Below, piece after piece: positions 1 through 9,527 of a stretch of 64,000 bases of DNA (the stretch's first letter is position 1; the number at the start of each line of letters is the position of its first letter). The DNA comes from Gerris lacustris (Eukaryota; Arthropoda; Insecta; Hemiptera; Gerridae): positions 60,335,633 to 60,399,632 of the forward strand of contig OX578280.1 in the NCBI GenBank assembly GCA_951217055.1, given 5' to 3'. The position numbers and the translations under genes are program-made. The notes under the pieces are model-generated. The model saw only the letters and a program-made list of their open reading frames with translations. It did no database searches and was not told the origin of the DNA.

Positions 1-470
1 GCCGATTTGTTTGGAATATAGCTTCCTCGTATCCTATTATTTGATGGATGGTCACATGAGATTTGAATCTTTTTCGATTCCCAGCGGGGTCACATTTATT
101 TTTTTATAAAATCAATTTTTTTTTAAGTTCTGAGGGCTACTTGCGAGTAACCATCAATTTCTTAATAATTGGATGAGTATTTTAAAGATATCGGTGTTAG
201 TAAAAATAATGTTAGTGCGCATGTGGAAGAGAAGCAAATAAATGTATAAATGTGATGAATTATGGCAAGAAATTATATGGAACAAACAATAGGCTAATTA
301 TGGCCTTAATTATTAATAAATGTTCCCTATTCCCTAATCAAAAATGTCGTGACACGGATTCCTGTCTAGGAATGTTTAAATTTGAAGAAAGAAATCTAGT
401 TTTTTAGAATTATCACATTGCTCGAAATCAAAATGTGCGACAAGGCAAGATAATAGAATCTCTTCAAGAT
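1..470 (+). repeat. Decayed copy of repeat family B
   Basis: The first 60 bases carry a worn version of the B start (atagcttcctcgtatcctat). Positions 181-430 carry worn B interior, including 'gcgcatgtggaagagaa', 'ggctaattatggcc' and 'cacggattcctgtct'. B is the most abundant dispersed repeat in the window, with at least 15 copies. No ORF of interest is present. Confidence 0.6.
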
Positions 471-479
471 ACTAGAATT

Positions 480-1084
480 ATATATGCTACTGCATTACTA
501 ATGCTCAGGGTAAGTCCGATGGACAGCGTTATCCGTCAAAGAGTTCGCGTGCAACGCTCGCGTAATCGTGAGCTTCAAATGTAAAATTGGAATTTCAGAA
601 CGGGAAACAATTCTATTATCACCTATTCGATGAGACGGACATTTTTTACAAATACAATTTTTTAAATAATACCAACATCGACGCCGCTATGATGTGATAA
701 AGATCGTTAAAACTATTAAAGCGGACCAAATAGAGAAAACAACGTTTTTAACTAGGTGTTACGTTCTAAGGTAACGATTTTAAACTTTATATTCGTCGTC
801 TAAAGTACAATTGAAAAAAGTCATGTAAAATTTCAACCATAATACAAACAGAAGTTTTTGTGTTGTGAAGTGATACATTTATAATAGTTGAAAGGGAAAT
901 GTCCCAAGCGAGTATTTAGTGGACTAGTAAGAATGCAGGGTGTGTTCCCCACTACTAGACTCTCTACTACAACCATACTCTAACTTTCAACTCATTATGA
1001 TGATCTATTTTCTCATATTCAATACATATTTATTACTATATGCTCGGTTCGATGATAGAGTCACGCGATGCCTAGTTGTGTATT
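480..1084 (+). repeat. Family A element, diverged copy
   Basis: This matches the A copies at 14385-15167 and 39808-40621. Shared landmarks are 'ggacagcgttatccgtc', 'gcaacgctcgcgtaa' and the terminal 'cacgcgatgcctag' near 1065-1079. The left end is lost and the region 890-1035 has diverged. No transposase is encoded, so it looks like a non-autonomous DNA element. Short ORFs inside are incidental. Confidence 0.7.
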
Positions 1085-1445
1085 ATTCAATAAACTTTTT
1101 AGCTTGCCTAAGACTTCTACGGGCTGTTGTGCCACCTAGTATTATAATATTAATAAGACAAAACAGGTTATTGTGGCGATGCTTCCGAGCATACCGAATG
1201 TTGCTTGGATCATTTTGAAGAGGTGGAATGATTTTGTTTCCAAATTCAAAACCTCCTAAACCATCGGGAACATTTATAGTAATGCCTGTCCATCGGTCAA
1301 TATTTTTCTAAACACTTATATTTTCAAAACTAATTTTTTAATTCCTTTTGTATGGAATGTCAAAGTTAGCCCACAAAGTTCAAAGTTCCACAAAGTCAAA
1401 GTTGGTCCGTTGTTGCAAATTACTTTTTTTTATACTGCTTGAACT
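1085..1445. other. Intergenic DNA with nothing recognised
   Basis: AT-rich sequence. One stretch (1215-1300) shares words with the end of a B element in the minus orientation. No gene or splice-bounded ORF is visible. Confidence 0.4.
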
Positions 1446-2125
1446 ATTGGTCTATTGATAGGATGCGAGGAAACTATATATGCACTAATACATAAACTTT
1501 TCTTTACATTAAACATATTTATTTTGCTCTTTGAGTTCAAACCCTATAGATAAGGTTTATTTATTGGTCTATTGATAGGATGCGAGAAAGCTACGCACTA
1601 ATACATAAACTTTTCTTTACAATAAACATATTCATTTTGCTCTTTGAGTTCAAACCCTATAGATAAAGTTTATTTATTGGTCTATTGATAGGATGCGAGG
1701 AAGCTACGCACGAATACATAAACTTTTCTTTACAATAAACATATTCATTGTGCTCTTTGAGTTCAAACCCTATAGATAAGGTTTATTTATTGGTCTATTG
1801 ATAGGATAGGAGAAAGCTATGCACTAATACATAAACTTTTCTTTACATTAAACATATTTATTTTACTCATTGAGTTCAATCCCTATAGATAAGGTTAATT
1901 TATTGCTCAATTTATAGGATGCGAGGAAGCTACGCACTAATACATAAACTTTTCTTTACAATAAACATATTCATTTTGCTCTTTCAGTTCAATCCCTGCA
2001 GATAAGGTTTATTTATTGGTCTATTGATAGGATGTGGGGAAGCTATTCACTGATACATAAACTTTTCTTTACAATAAATATATTCATTTTGCTTTTAATG
2101 TTTAATTCCTATAGATAAGGTTTCT
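1446..2125. repeat. Tandem array, ~113-bp unit, about six copies
   Basis: The unit contains 'ttggtctattgataggatg', 'acataaacttttctttaca' and 'gagttcaaaccctatagat'. Starts fall near 1447, 1561, 1674, 1786, 1900 and 2015. Copies differ by scattered substitutions and the last is the most decayed. The array carries no long ORF. Confidence 0.9.
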
Positions 2126-2870
2126 TCGATTACAGTTTTAGTCTGATAATTCATTTGCATAAAAACTAAAGGTTTAGATGTAAGCTTTTACCGTCTTTCG
2201 AATAAGCTTAAATGTAGCATAAAATTTGTGATGCTATAAATTTAATGAAAAAGAGATTATTATACAATTAGCATATTTTCTTTCATGGTTTTCAGTGGGG
2301 TAATTCCGTGTAATTTCTCTTTGCCAAAACTCCAAGGTTTCTTGCTTTTTAATGCCCTTTTGTTACAGCTAAAGGTTAAGTTTAAAATATCTAGGGACGA
2401 ATCTGTTTTGTAAAGAAAGGCTAGCTAGCTAGTTCAGGAGGGTTAGCTTTAGCTTCGCCTCAGGTTGCATTGACTCCCAACACCTGACCCTTGTAACGTC
2501 GGGTTTGGTATCATTAGGATTGTCCAAATTGCCAATTTCCCGACCTATTTGCTCCCTTCTAGCCATTACACAAGGTTGTTGACTACATAAACCCTTCATT
2601 TTGTGACCGGTTCTCCTTTAACCCCTAATTATTTTTAATTATCAATAAATTTGAAGTATTATACAAGAAGTGAGTAAAATTAACTAGAGTGGTAGTCACA
2701 TTTTAATACATTTATATTCAAATATACATGTTTTACTATCACTAACAAAATGTGAGAACTTAATACGAATAAAAATATTTATTTCCACCGAGATTTCAGA
2801 TTTTACATTAAACGCATGATGAAGGTTTGTGAATTTAATCATACGAGTAATTTAAAGTAAAATTAATTAT
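2126..2870. other. Intergenic DNA, mostly unassigned
   Basis: AT-rich apart from 2430-2610, which is richer in GC and holds the small minus-strand ORF listed separately. No repeat family was recognised in the remainder. Confidence 0.4.
2429..2599 (-). CDS. Possible small ORF (56 aa), unknown
   Basis: A minus-strand ATG at 2599 opens a 56-codon frame ending in TAG at 2429. The composition is more protein-like than in surrounding frames, with charged residues throughout and the stretch MARREQIGREIGNLDN in the middle. I recognise no family, and no promoter, splice site or repeat ties it to a gene. It could be a transposon protein fragment or chance. It is listed because the local GC rise coincides with the ORF. 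Confidence 0.2.
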   Translation of the reverse strand: MKGLCSQQPCVMARREQIGREIGNLDNPNDTKPDVTRVRCWESMQPEAKLKLTLLN

Positions 2871-2879
2871 AATATGGAG

Positions 2880-3300
2880 AGAGACTTACCGTCGATAATG
2901 ATCCATCTGATTATCACTGTATCGGTTTCCGCTATACGCCATCATCAGCAGAAGAATATACAACCCTCTGGGTCGTTATCAGCAAAAGAATATAGAACTC
3001 TTTGAGTCAAAATGAACTCGTAATGTCTACTTGCGAGAGTGAATTTTGAAAGGAAGATGTAGGAGATTATGTGGACTTTTTTTTGCTCTTATTCCTCTCT
3101 TTTTCTCTTTATTTCATCTTTTTCTCTCTATTCTAAATCTTCTCTTCATTACGTCACTCTTTTCTTCGCACACTCTTCCCTTTATTCCATCACCTTTATC
3201 TTCACACTCTCTTCCATTTATTACATCATCTTTTATCATCGCACACTCGTTTCTTTATTACATCACCTTCCCTGACATTTGACACACTCAGTCTCGCGGT
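2880..3300 (+). mobile_element. Penelope-like element fragment (terminal and CT-rich parts)
   Basis: Positions 2922-2962 read 'atcggtttccgctatacgcc' followed by 'atcatcagcag'. A near match lies at 36783-36820, at the end of the Penelope-like remnant there. The CT-rich stretch 3090-3290, with repeated 'ttacatcatc' and 'cacactc' words, resembles the minus strand of 36937-37170 in the same remnant. The two parts are in opposite relative orientation compared with that copy, so this one is rearranged. No reverse transcriptase or GIY-YIG domain is present. Confidence 0.5.
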
Positions 3301-3688
3301 CTACTTTTTACTGTTTTTATTAGCTTGCTTTCTTGTTTGTTTGTTTGTTTGTCATGTACAAATCTTGCAATCGATTATTAACTAACATCTCGAGTAGCTA
3401 GACATTTGAAACTTTTAGAATAGCTCAGAATACGATGGCAATGCATTATTTTAATACTTTTAGCCATTTTTCAGCAGATTTTTTTTTTTTTATATGTTTT
3501 GAAATGACCCATATTTACGATTCACATCATATTTACGATTTTCATTTTGACGAGTTTCAAATTTATGATTTTTTAGAAAATTTAAAAACGTAGTATATAA
3601 AAAGTTCTTTTTATCTTGTAATTATATATTGCTTTTACGTGACTGAAATAATTTTAGTTAATATATAAAGCGTTAGTGATGGTCACCA
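3300..3688. other. Intergenic DNA, nothing recognised
   Basis: AT-rich, with a (GTTT)n run near 3331-3350 and a poly-T near 3480. No gene signal was seen. Confidence 0.4.
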
Positions 3689-3936
3689 TGAAGTGTTCAA
3701 ATAAAGAAGTCTCTCTACGTAAAAAATATTTAATAAAATTAAGAGCAGCTTTCAGCCACTAAAGATTCATCAGTCTCAAGACTGTTTGCTTGCTAGATTG
3801 GTAAAACGCACTCCAATCTTCCAATGTTTTAATTATAATATTTCAATTTTCAGCGCTGATGATGGCCCTACAGTGGCTGAAAGCTGTTTATTAAATATTT
3901 TTTTAAGTGGGAGACTTTTTTATTTTAACACTTTTA
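3689..3936. mobile_element. Foldback MITE with ~70-bp inverted repeats
   Basis: The left arm 3691-3760 (aagtgttcaaataaagaagt through ttcagccact) is the imperfect reverse complement of 3872-3934. The loop contains a tRNA-like half (gctagattggtaaaacgc at about 3793). There is no coding capacity. The long terminal inverted repeats and short length indicate a non-autonomous DNA element. Confidence 0.75.
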
Positions 3937-4034
3937 ATAATTTAGGTCCCTAACTTTTTTCTGGACTATTATAAGAGTCCAAAATCGCTAGCTCCTCACT
4001 TTGTAAGCTTGTACAAGAGAAGGAACAATTTGGC

Positions 4035-4310
4035 CGGGCGCACATTGAAATCCAGGGAAGAAGGGAGGTTTTTTTCAACCGCAGAAATGTACGAAACCAC
4101 GAGGATTCATTCGGGTAGGGTATACGTGTGGAGTAGTACTGTCCTGCCGTGCTCTGCGTCTCAATTTCGGTGATTTTGTAGACATTTCTGCAGTTGTATA
4201 TTTATGCGTTTGAAATTTCTGTGTTTGTATATTTCTGCGATTGTATATTTCTGCGGTTGAAATAAACTCCACTGCCCTCCCTGCGTCGCCTGCGTTTCAA
4301 TGAATGCAGG
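4035..4310. mobile_element. Probable MITE with degenerate inverted ends
   Basis: The left end (cattgaaatccagggaagaa at about 4043) pairs imperfectly with the right end, whose reverse complement reads 'cattgaaacgcaggcgacg'. The interior has short reiterated 'atttctgcggttgtat' words. The 65-aa minus-strand ORF across it comes from that simple repetition. Confidence 0.45.
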
Positions 4311-5165
4311 TTTAGAATTATCTATCCAGAACAATTTTAAGGTATTCTTCCTTGACTTTGTTTGACGTAACGACTAGAGTTGGACGTAAGCTTAATCTTC
4401 GTTGTGTCTGAGACGTTATGGTATAACTTCTTGAAGGTATATATCTTTCAAATTATTACGAACTCTTTGATAATAAATTTATAACTCACTTTTTTTTACT
4501 AGTATTAGTACAAACAAAGGTTAGCCCCATTTTTCATCTCTCCAATGTTTTTGAAGTTAAAAGCTATAAGTGGGGTCGTGAATTAGTGCTAATTAAGTTA
4601 GCAAGCTGGATAGTTTCACTTGTTACTCACTCGGATCTCATAGAGGTACAATTTAATAAAAATATTTAGCCACACTTTATTTTAAGTGGTAAACAAATAA
4701 TTTGATTGTTGCTGCTTTCTCTTCACGAATAACTAACTTATTTACTGTAGCAGTTGTTTGGAAAACAAAGTGCTTAAACAGCGTTTGGCTTATGATCAGT
4801 GTAGTTTGCAGCTCGGTAACCTTACTGCCATTAAAGACGCTATTTTCAATTAAGGATGTCAACGATTTGTAGATGGATATAAAATGTTGACAGGAATACA
4901 TTTGAACCGACAGACAAGCACAAAAGAGACAAGACAGACAAAATTATAATTTAATAAAAGTCCACTTCATGGAGAAACGTAGAATCAAGGATATTATGTT
5001 TTTGGGCATTGAGTCCAGTGTTGCTGACAGTCAACACCTCTCCCTCTGAACACGGCTGCCCCGTTGCAAAAGGCAGTAGTTTTCCGGAGTATAAGAAAGT
5101 CGAATTTGGTCCGCTTAGTGCTCTGATATTATTTAATAAAAAATCGGTCAGAGACAACTCAGACA
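4310..5165. other. Unassigned DNA with overlapping short ORFs on both strands
   Basis: No repeat family or domain was recognised. At 4951-5233 both strands are open for about 70 codons, and neither translation resembles a known protein. Nothing here supports a gene. Confidence 0.35.
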
Positions 5166-5167
5166 AA

Positions 5168-5262
5168 CTTTCTCATATACGAGTTCATAATTATTTAGCC
5201 CAGTGTTTTCCATTTATTAGATTTCGTATGTAAATTTAATTATTATTGAGCATTTCATTAAA
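5168..5262 (+). repeat. Short dispersed repeat G, copy 1
   Basis: About 95 bp shared with 39131-39220. Common words are 'gagttcataattatttagcc', 'cagtgttttccatttatta' and 'attattgagcattt'. It is probably a fragment of a mobile element. Confidence 0.6.
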
Positions 5263-5280
5263 ATGTATCATAAAAATAAC

Positions 5281-5325
5281 TTCTCCCGGGCGGGGAATCG
5301 AACCCGGGCTCTCTCGGTCCGCGTT
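5281..5325 (-). other. tRNA-derived 3' half (T-arm and B box)
   Basis: On the minus strand it reads 'gagcccgggttcgattcccc' followed by 'gcccggg', a textbook T-stem and loop with a B box. No A box or D-arm precedes it and the acceptor stem cannot close. It is therefore a tRNA or SINE fragment, not a functional tRNA gene. It abuts a Jockey-like RT fragment. Confidence 0.6.
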
Positions 5326-5338
5326 TTAAGCTTTTTTC

Positions 5339-5590
5339 TCAGGAAGGAAGGCTTGGTGTTACCCCACACTTGTAGGCTGTAAGAGTTGGTTTTAAGATTA
5401 AATTATAAATACGAAGTTTATTATTCAATGTGACATTGGACCTACGATCCAGAAGACGAAGCAGCAACTTGTATCGTCTTGAAATGTCCGTACGTTTAGT
5501 TTTTGTGTGATGTTGCCAGGTGAGTCGTCTACCCAAGGTTAAGGGCAAGGTAACGGACAGTGTTCATGGTGTCAGGAATGAGCTCTAGGT
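5339..5590 (-). pseudogene. Jockey-like reverse transcriptase C-terminal fragment
   Basis: The minus-strand translation contains GRRLTWQHHTKTKRTDISRR and NNKLRIYNLILKPTLTA. These align with the same region of the better-preserved Jockey-like RT at 27193-27747 (DRRLTWNLHTRLKRTDMKRR and TNKLTVYNYLIKPIWTYG). Just upstream, VRYLALNLG is found in another frame, so there is at least one frameshift. The RT catalytic core and the 3' end are missing. This is a dead fragment of a non-LTR retrotransposon. Confidence 0.85.
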
Positions 5591-5949
5591 TAAGTATTCG
5601 TACCTAAAGGTAGGTAACCTGAGGTAGTTAAGTATTAGTACCTAGCTAAGATTTTCGCAAGCTGCTCTGAAATAGAGCCAAGATAAGGAATGGAGCACCA
5701 TGTCCCTTCTATGTTCATTTCCATGTAATAATAACTTACGATTCTGTTCGAAGATCATCCCGTCAACTAATCTGTCGTTATAGCCCTACATTAGTCGTTA
5801 TTACTCTACTGGTTTAAATTTAAAAAAAAAAAACATTTTCTGACTACTCTTACGCATCAAAAGAATAAAACCTTTTATACGACACTGTATAACATTTAAT
5901 TAAAAAATAATTAATATAAAAATGCGATCTTTCAAAACTGGTCTTATTT

Positions 5950-5953
<4 letters not shown>

Positions 5954-5996
<43 letters not shown>

Positions 5997-6425
5997 CTGT
6001 ATTGTTCACCTTAGTTGTATCTATGTGCAAAATTTAGGGAAGATAAAATGACGGTAAGTGGTTCAAAATTGGGGTAATAGGTGTGCGATGAAACTTGAAA
6101 AGCAAATAAATTTGACGCCATTTTTATTTTTATTTTTTTATTTTTGGTTTCTGTATTCTTCACCTTAGTTGTATCTATGTGCAAAATTTAGGGAAGATTA
6201 AATTACGGTAAGTGGTTCAAAATTGGGGTAATAGGTGTGCGATGGAACTTGAAAAGCAAATAAATTTGACGCCATTTTTATTTTTATTTTTTTATTTTTG
6301 GTTTTTGTATTCTTCACCTTAGTTGTATCTATGTGCAAAATTTGGGGAAGATTGAATCACGGGAAAAGGTTCAAATTTGGGGAAACGGAAATGTGCGATG
6401 AAACTTACAAAGCAAAGTAATATAA
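5954..6425. repeat. Poly-T tract followed by a ~154-bp tandem repeat, 2.8 copies
   Basis: About 43 T residues (5954-5996) precede units starting near 5997, 6150 and 6304. Each unit carries 'gtattcttcaccttagttgt', 'gtgcaaaatttagggaagat' and 'aaatttgacgccattttta'. The last unit is partial. Confidence 0.85.
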
Positions 6426-6429
6426 GACC

Positions 6430-7310
6430 AGTAATAAGTTTGGTGTCGCGGGACACCCGGTAGGAACGAAGTTCCTTACGCTTTTCATTAAATATAAATT
6501 ATGAAATCACTGTAATAACTACTTACACATGGCGGAGTTATAAAAGAGACAAAATAAAAAGTACCTAACTATTTATACTAGCGGAGTTAAGGCAGAATTA
6601 AAAGAAAAACTTTTTATTATCTTTGAAGAGAGCATCTTACAGTACATAATGTATTGTAATTTGAGAAAAAAATTAATTTTGATGAGTTTATAGTTAAACC
6701 AGATGATTTTTAGAGATAAAAAGAACTGTCACATCAGACTCCGTTGGTGTATTACTCCAATTAAAATATTATAATATAAAATATAAATCGTCAAAACTAA
6801 AAAACCTCTGCTTGTATCAGGTTGAAATTTTACATGCCTGTTTCAATTGTACTTTAGACGTTTTATGTGTATGAAGTTTTATTAAAATCGTTACGTTAGA
6901 ACGTCAGATATGGGAAAAAACGTTTAGGTCCGCTTTAATAAATTTAGCGATCTTTATCACTTCATAGCAGTGTCGCTGTTTCTTTTTACTAAAAAAAAAT
7001 TTATTTAAAAATTTGTTTGTTATTAAATAGATAAAGTTAGAATTTTTTCCCGTCCTAAAATTCCAATTTTAAATTTGAAGCTTACGTTTACGCGAGCGTT
7101 GCGCGTGAACGCTTGGGCGGATAACGTTGTGCAACGAACTCGTCCTGGGCATTGATAAAATGAACATGTGTACCAAATTTCAACGAAGTCGGTCAACTTT
7201 TACACAAGTTATCGTCATCGGTTGATTTTGTGACGGTGATTTCGGTCGTTTTTCTTTTGGATTCACTCCCGGGCTCCAGAACGTGCCATAAGGAACTTCG
7301 TTCCAATAAG
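6430..7310 (-). mobile_element. A/L-type DNA element, near full length, minus orientation
   Basis: Both ends carry a self-complementary word, 'aggaacgaagttcctta' at about 6463 and 'aaggaacttcgttcc' at about 7293. The right two thirds (6800-7218) match family A: 'gacgataacttgtgtaaaag', 'gcgcaacgctcgcgtaaac'. The left part (6438-6640), with 'ggtgtcgcgggacacccgg' and 'acatggcggagttata', is repeated in reverse orientation at about 51005-51228. It encodes no transposase. It lies just downstream of gene 2's repeat region on the minus strand and seems to have removed the original 3' end of that gene. Confidence 0.7.
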
Positions 7311-7385
7311 GAGGAATATCTAGTGAAACTCTATATGGTAGATAACGATCCGGTGATCTTTTGGCTCTATGTGTGGGATCAGTGA
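7311..7385 (-). pseudogene. Out-of-frame continuation of gene 2 repeats
   Basis: Directly after the gene 2 stop codon the minus strand keeps encoding the repeat motif in the next frame. HRAKRSPDRYLP corresponds to RRAHGSPNRYLP in the intact units. Either a frameshift has shortened the gene or this is dead 3' sequence. The similarity stops at about 7310, where the mobile element begins. RAKR in this part would be a good dibasic processing site if it were translated. Confidence 0.6.
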
Positions 7386-7772
7386 TCATTTTAATGGACT
7401 GCTAGTAGTTTGCCATGGCAATTTAGTAGGTAGATAACGATTTGGTGATCCATGGGCTCTGCGTGGACCATTAAAAGAAACCTCTTGTGCTTCATTATGA
7501 TGATTATAATATTGTTGTTCTAGATGTGTATCTTTATGGGCTCGTGCTCTATTAAAAGACGATTCGTGGCTAGGTAAAAGACGATTTGGTGATCCATGGG
7601 CTCTGCGTGGACCATTAAAAGAAACCTCTTGAGTTTCATTATAATATTGTGGTTCTAGATGTGTATCTTTATGGACTCGTGGTCTATTAGGTAAAAGACG
7701 ATTTGGTGATCCTTGGGCTCTGTGTGGTTTACTATGTGTATCATCCAGTGGTTCTTTAGTTGCATTGACGTC
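7386..7772 (-). CDS. Gene 2 exon 2: repeats of a secreted Arg/His/Pro-rich precursor
   Basis: The minus-strand exon follows a good 3' splice site (attgtattgatttcacag, with CAG at 7775-7773) and continues in phase 0 from exon 1 at 8978-8925. It encodes 128 residues, starting DVNATKEPLDD and ending SSPLK before TGA. GSPNRLLP or GSPNRYLP occurs three times. It is embedded in units of about 45 residues that also contain HKDTHLEPQYYN or HKDTHLEQQYYN, EVSFNGPRRAH, and RPR or RAR. It is rich in Arg, His, Pro, Asn and Gln and has no cysteine. With exon 1 the product would be a secreted protein of 146 residues. Antimicrobial precursor, salivary effector or structural secretion are all possible; I recognise no family. 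The repeat continues out of frame beyond the stop, so the present form may be truncated. Confidence 0.65.
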   Translation of the reverse strand, partial: DVNATKEPLDDTHSKPHRAQGSPNRLLPNRPRVHKDTHLEPQYYNETQEVSFNGPRRAHGSPNRLLPSHESSFNRARAHKDTHLEQQYYNHHNEAQEVSFNGPRRAHGSPNRYLPTKLPWQTTSSPLK

Positions 7773-7965
7773 CTGTGAAATCAATACAATTTAGTATTAG
7801 AATTTAGAATACTTTATTTTAAATTTTATTTTGTAAAGCAATCTCTCTTCTGTCTTAACAGTAACAAATTGCTCTGGACACGCAATTTGTTATACTTCTA
7901 AAGTAGGTTGCATTCAGATAATGTTTACACGAGCCAATTTTTTTTCTTGTGGAATTTTTATAATT

Positions 7966-7998
7966 ATTGATCAGGACAGGGTTCAATTCCTCGCCGGG
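7966..7998 (+). other. tRNA-like T-arm fragment
   Basis: 'gacagggttcaattcctcgc' followed by 'cggg' carries a B box (GGTTCAATTCC). No other tRNA part is visible. It is probably a remnant of a tRNA-derived SINE. Confidence 0.4.
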
Positions 7999-8089
7999 TA
8001 GAAGTTTTTAACAATAAATTATGATGACATTGTTCAATTTTAATTGAATAAATAATTTAAACCCTTTAACAACAGAAACAATCGGTATT

Positions 8090-8335
8090 CAATATCTATT
8101 TATAGATATTTAATCTCTCTATCAATATCTAATAATATCTATTTTTAGATATTTAATCTCTGTATCAATATCTCTTTTATATCTATTTATAGATATTGAA
8201 TCTATCAATATTATCTCTTTAATATCTATTTATAGATATTTAATCTCTCTATCAATATCTCTTTAATATCTATTTATAGATATTTAATCTCTGTATGAAT
8301 ATCTATTTAATATATATTTATAGATATTGAAGAAC
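8090..8335. repeat. AT-rich minisatellite inside the gene 2 intron
   Basis: Repeated 'atctatttatagatattta' plus 'atctctctatcaatatct' blocks, about five copies of a ~45-bp unit with variation. The self-complementary 'tatctatttatagata' word recurs in each unit. Confidence 0.85.
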
Positions 8336-8354
8336 TTAAAAAACTGTTCATTTT

Positions 8355-8612
8355 ATAGAATAGAATGAAATTAGTGAGGTACGGTTTTTAGATAAAAACG
8401 ACAGAGTTACCAACTAGTTTCGTAAAATTTATTTACATCAACAAAGTGATGAACTATAAATAGACTATAATAGTCTTACAATCTAATCACAGTCTAGAAT
8501 AGTCTACTATAATTCATAACCCTCATGGTGTAAATAAATTTTATGAAACAAGTCCGTTAAATTTTGTTATTTATTAGCTAAAAACCGTACATGGCTAATT
8601 TTATTCTAATGT
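8355..8612. mobile_element. Palindromic MITE inside the gene 2 intron
   Basis: The left arm (gtacggtttttag at 8379, then 'tcgtaaaatttatttacatc') is matched in reverse by the right arm ('gtgtaaataaattttatgaa' and 'gctaaaaaccgtac'). Complementarity extends outward to roughly 8355 and 8612. The central part has 'ctataatagtctta' words on both sides. No ORF is encoded. Confidence 0.75.
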
Positions 8613-8619
8613 ATAATTT

Positions 8620-8890
8620 CAAAGGTTGCTATTTCAAATTCAATGGTTGCCTTTTTCAAATTCAAAGATTGCTATTTCAAATTCAAAGGTTGCTATTTCA
8701 AATTCAAAGATTGCTATTTCAAATTCAAAGGTTGCAATTTCAAATTCAAAGGTTGCTATTTCAAATTCAAAGTTGCTATTTAAAATTCAAAGATTGCTAT
8801 TTCAAATTCAAAGGTTGCTATTTCAAATTCAAAGGTTGCTATTTCAAATTCAAAGGTTGCTGCTATTTAAAATTTAAAGGTTCCTACTTC
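8620..8890. repeat. 21-bp minisatellite, about 12 copies
   Basis: The unit is close to 'ggttgctatttcaaattcaaa'. Because 21 is a multiple of three, long frames are open on the plus strand (129 and 83 codons). They only reflect the repeat and lie within an intron of a minus-strand gene. The array ends about 35 bp from exon 1 of gene 2. Confidence 0.9.
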
Positions 8891-8924
8891 AAATCTTATT
8901 GTAAATTTAATTGTAATAACATAC

Positions 8925-8978
8925 CATTTGCGACAGTGAGGTGGTTATTAGTAGAGAGAATAGAAAGGCCTTGTTCAT
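8925..8978 (-). CDS. Gene 2 exon 1: signal peptide of secreted repeat precursor
   Basis: ATG at 8978-8976 opens exactly 18 codons, MNKAFLFSLLITTSLSQM. These are followed directly by the splice donor GTATGT (8924-8919) in phase 0. The peptide has a basic residue near the start and a hydrophobic core, and would be cleaved shortly after the splice junction, near DVNA. A TATA-like box lies 47-54 nt upstream. The length (54 bp), phase and layout match exon 1 of gene 1 at 20008-19955, and the two peptides share M-x-K, a hydrophobic core and SLS. The start was chosen because it is the only ATG between the TATA box and the donor that gives a signal peptide in frame with exon 2. Confidence 0.65.
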
Positions 8979-9024
8979 AGTGGTCTTGTATTGAATGTTA
9001 TAGCGAATGTCAATGTATACTCTC

Positions 9025-9032
9025 TTTATATT
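9025..9032 (-). promoter_or_regulatory. TATA-like box of gene 2
   Basis: The minus strand reads AATATAAA, about 50 nt before the gene 2 ATG. An initiator-like CATTCAA lies near 8997-8991, at the right distance for a start site and a 5' UTR of about 15-20 nt. Confidence 0.5.
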
Positions 9033-9039
9033 TGCTGTC

Positions 9040-9527
9040 GTTGACTATTTTATGATTTTATTTATCGAATGAGATTTTTACTATATCTTTCGTGTTTTTA
9101 TTTAAATAAAAATCATTTATCAATTTTATTACTAAAGTAATTAAATCAATAAAATAATCGTGTAATAGTATTTGAATTTTACTTAGTTTGTTATTCTTTT
9201 AACTAATACAGAAACAATTCATAATAAAATTGAATAGCTTTAGTCAAGTTTCATTGATGATTTTATTACATAAAAAAAATCCTTTGTTTAGTGTTATTGT
9301 TCAGAAAAAATTAAATCAATTTATTTTTATTGTTGTTATCTTGATAGTATTGTTTTGGCTATTATACTGAAAGGTATATGTAGAATGCATTGTTTTTTTA
9401 AGTATCTTTAGCTTCTGATCTTACCGATGTTAACGGAAGTATTGAATGTTCATTACGATTAACCCATTTTATCATATATCCCCAATAATATAAAATTTGA
9501 ATTGCGAGTGTGTTGAAAAAATTGACT
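9040..9527. other. Gene 2 upstream region, nothing recognised
   Basis: AT-rich sequence with no repeat family or ORF of note. It may hold regulatory sequence for gene 2. Confidence 0.35.

Larger units (their letters stand above)
7773..8924 (-). other. Gene 2 intron (about 1.15 kb) packed with repeats
   Basis: It is bounded on the minus strand by GTATGT at 8924-8919 and CAG at 7775-7773. A branch-point-like 'tactaaat' sits about 20-25 nt before the acceptor. It holds a ~45-bp AT-rich minisatellite, a palindromic MITE and a 21-bp minisatellite, all listed separately. Confidence 0.6.

Noticed and set aside
8591..8980. 129- and 83-codon frames over the 21-bp array
   Set aside because: Frames are open only because the repeat unit is 21 bp. 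The array sits in the gene 2 intron on the other strand.
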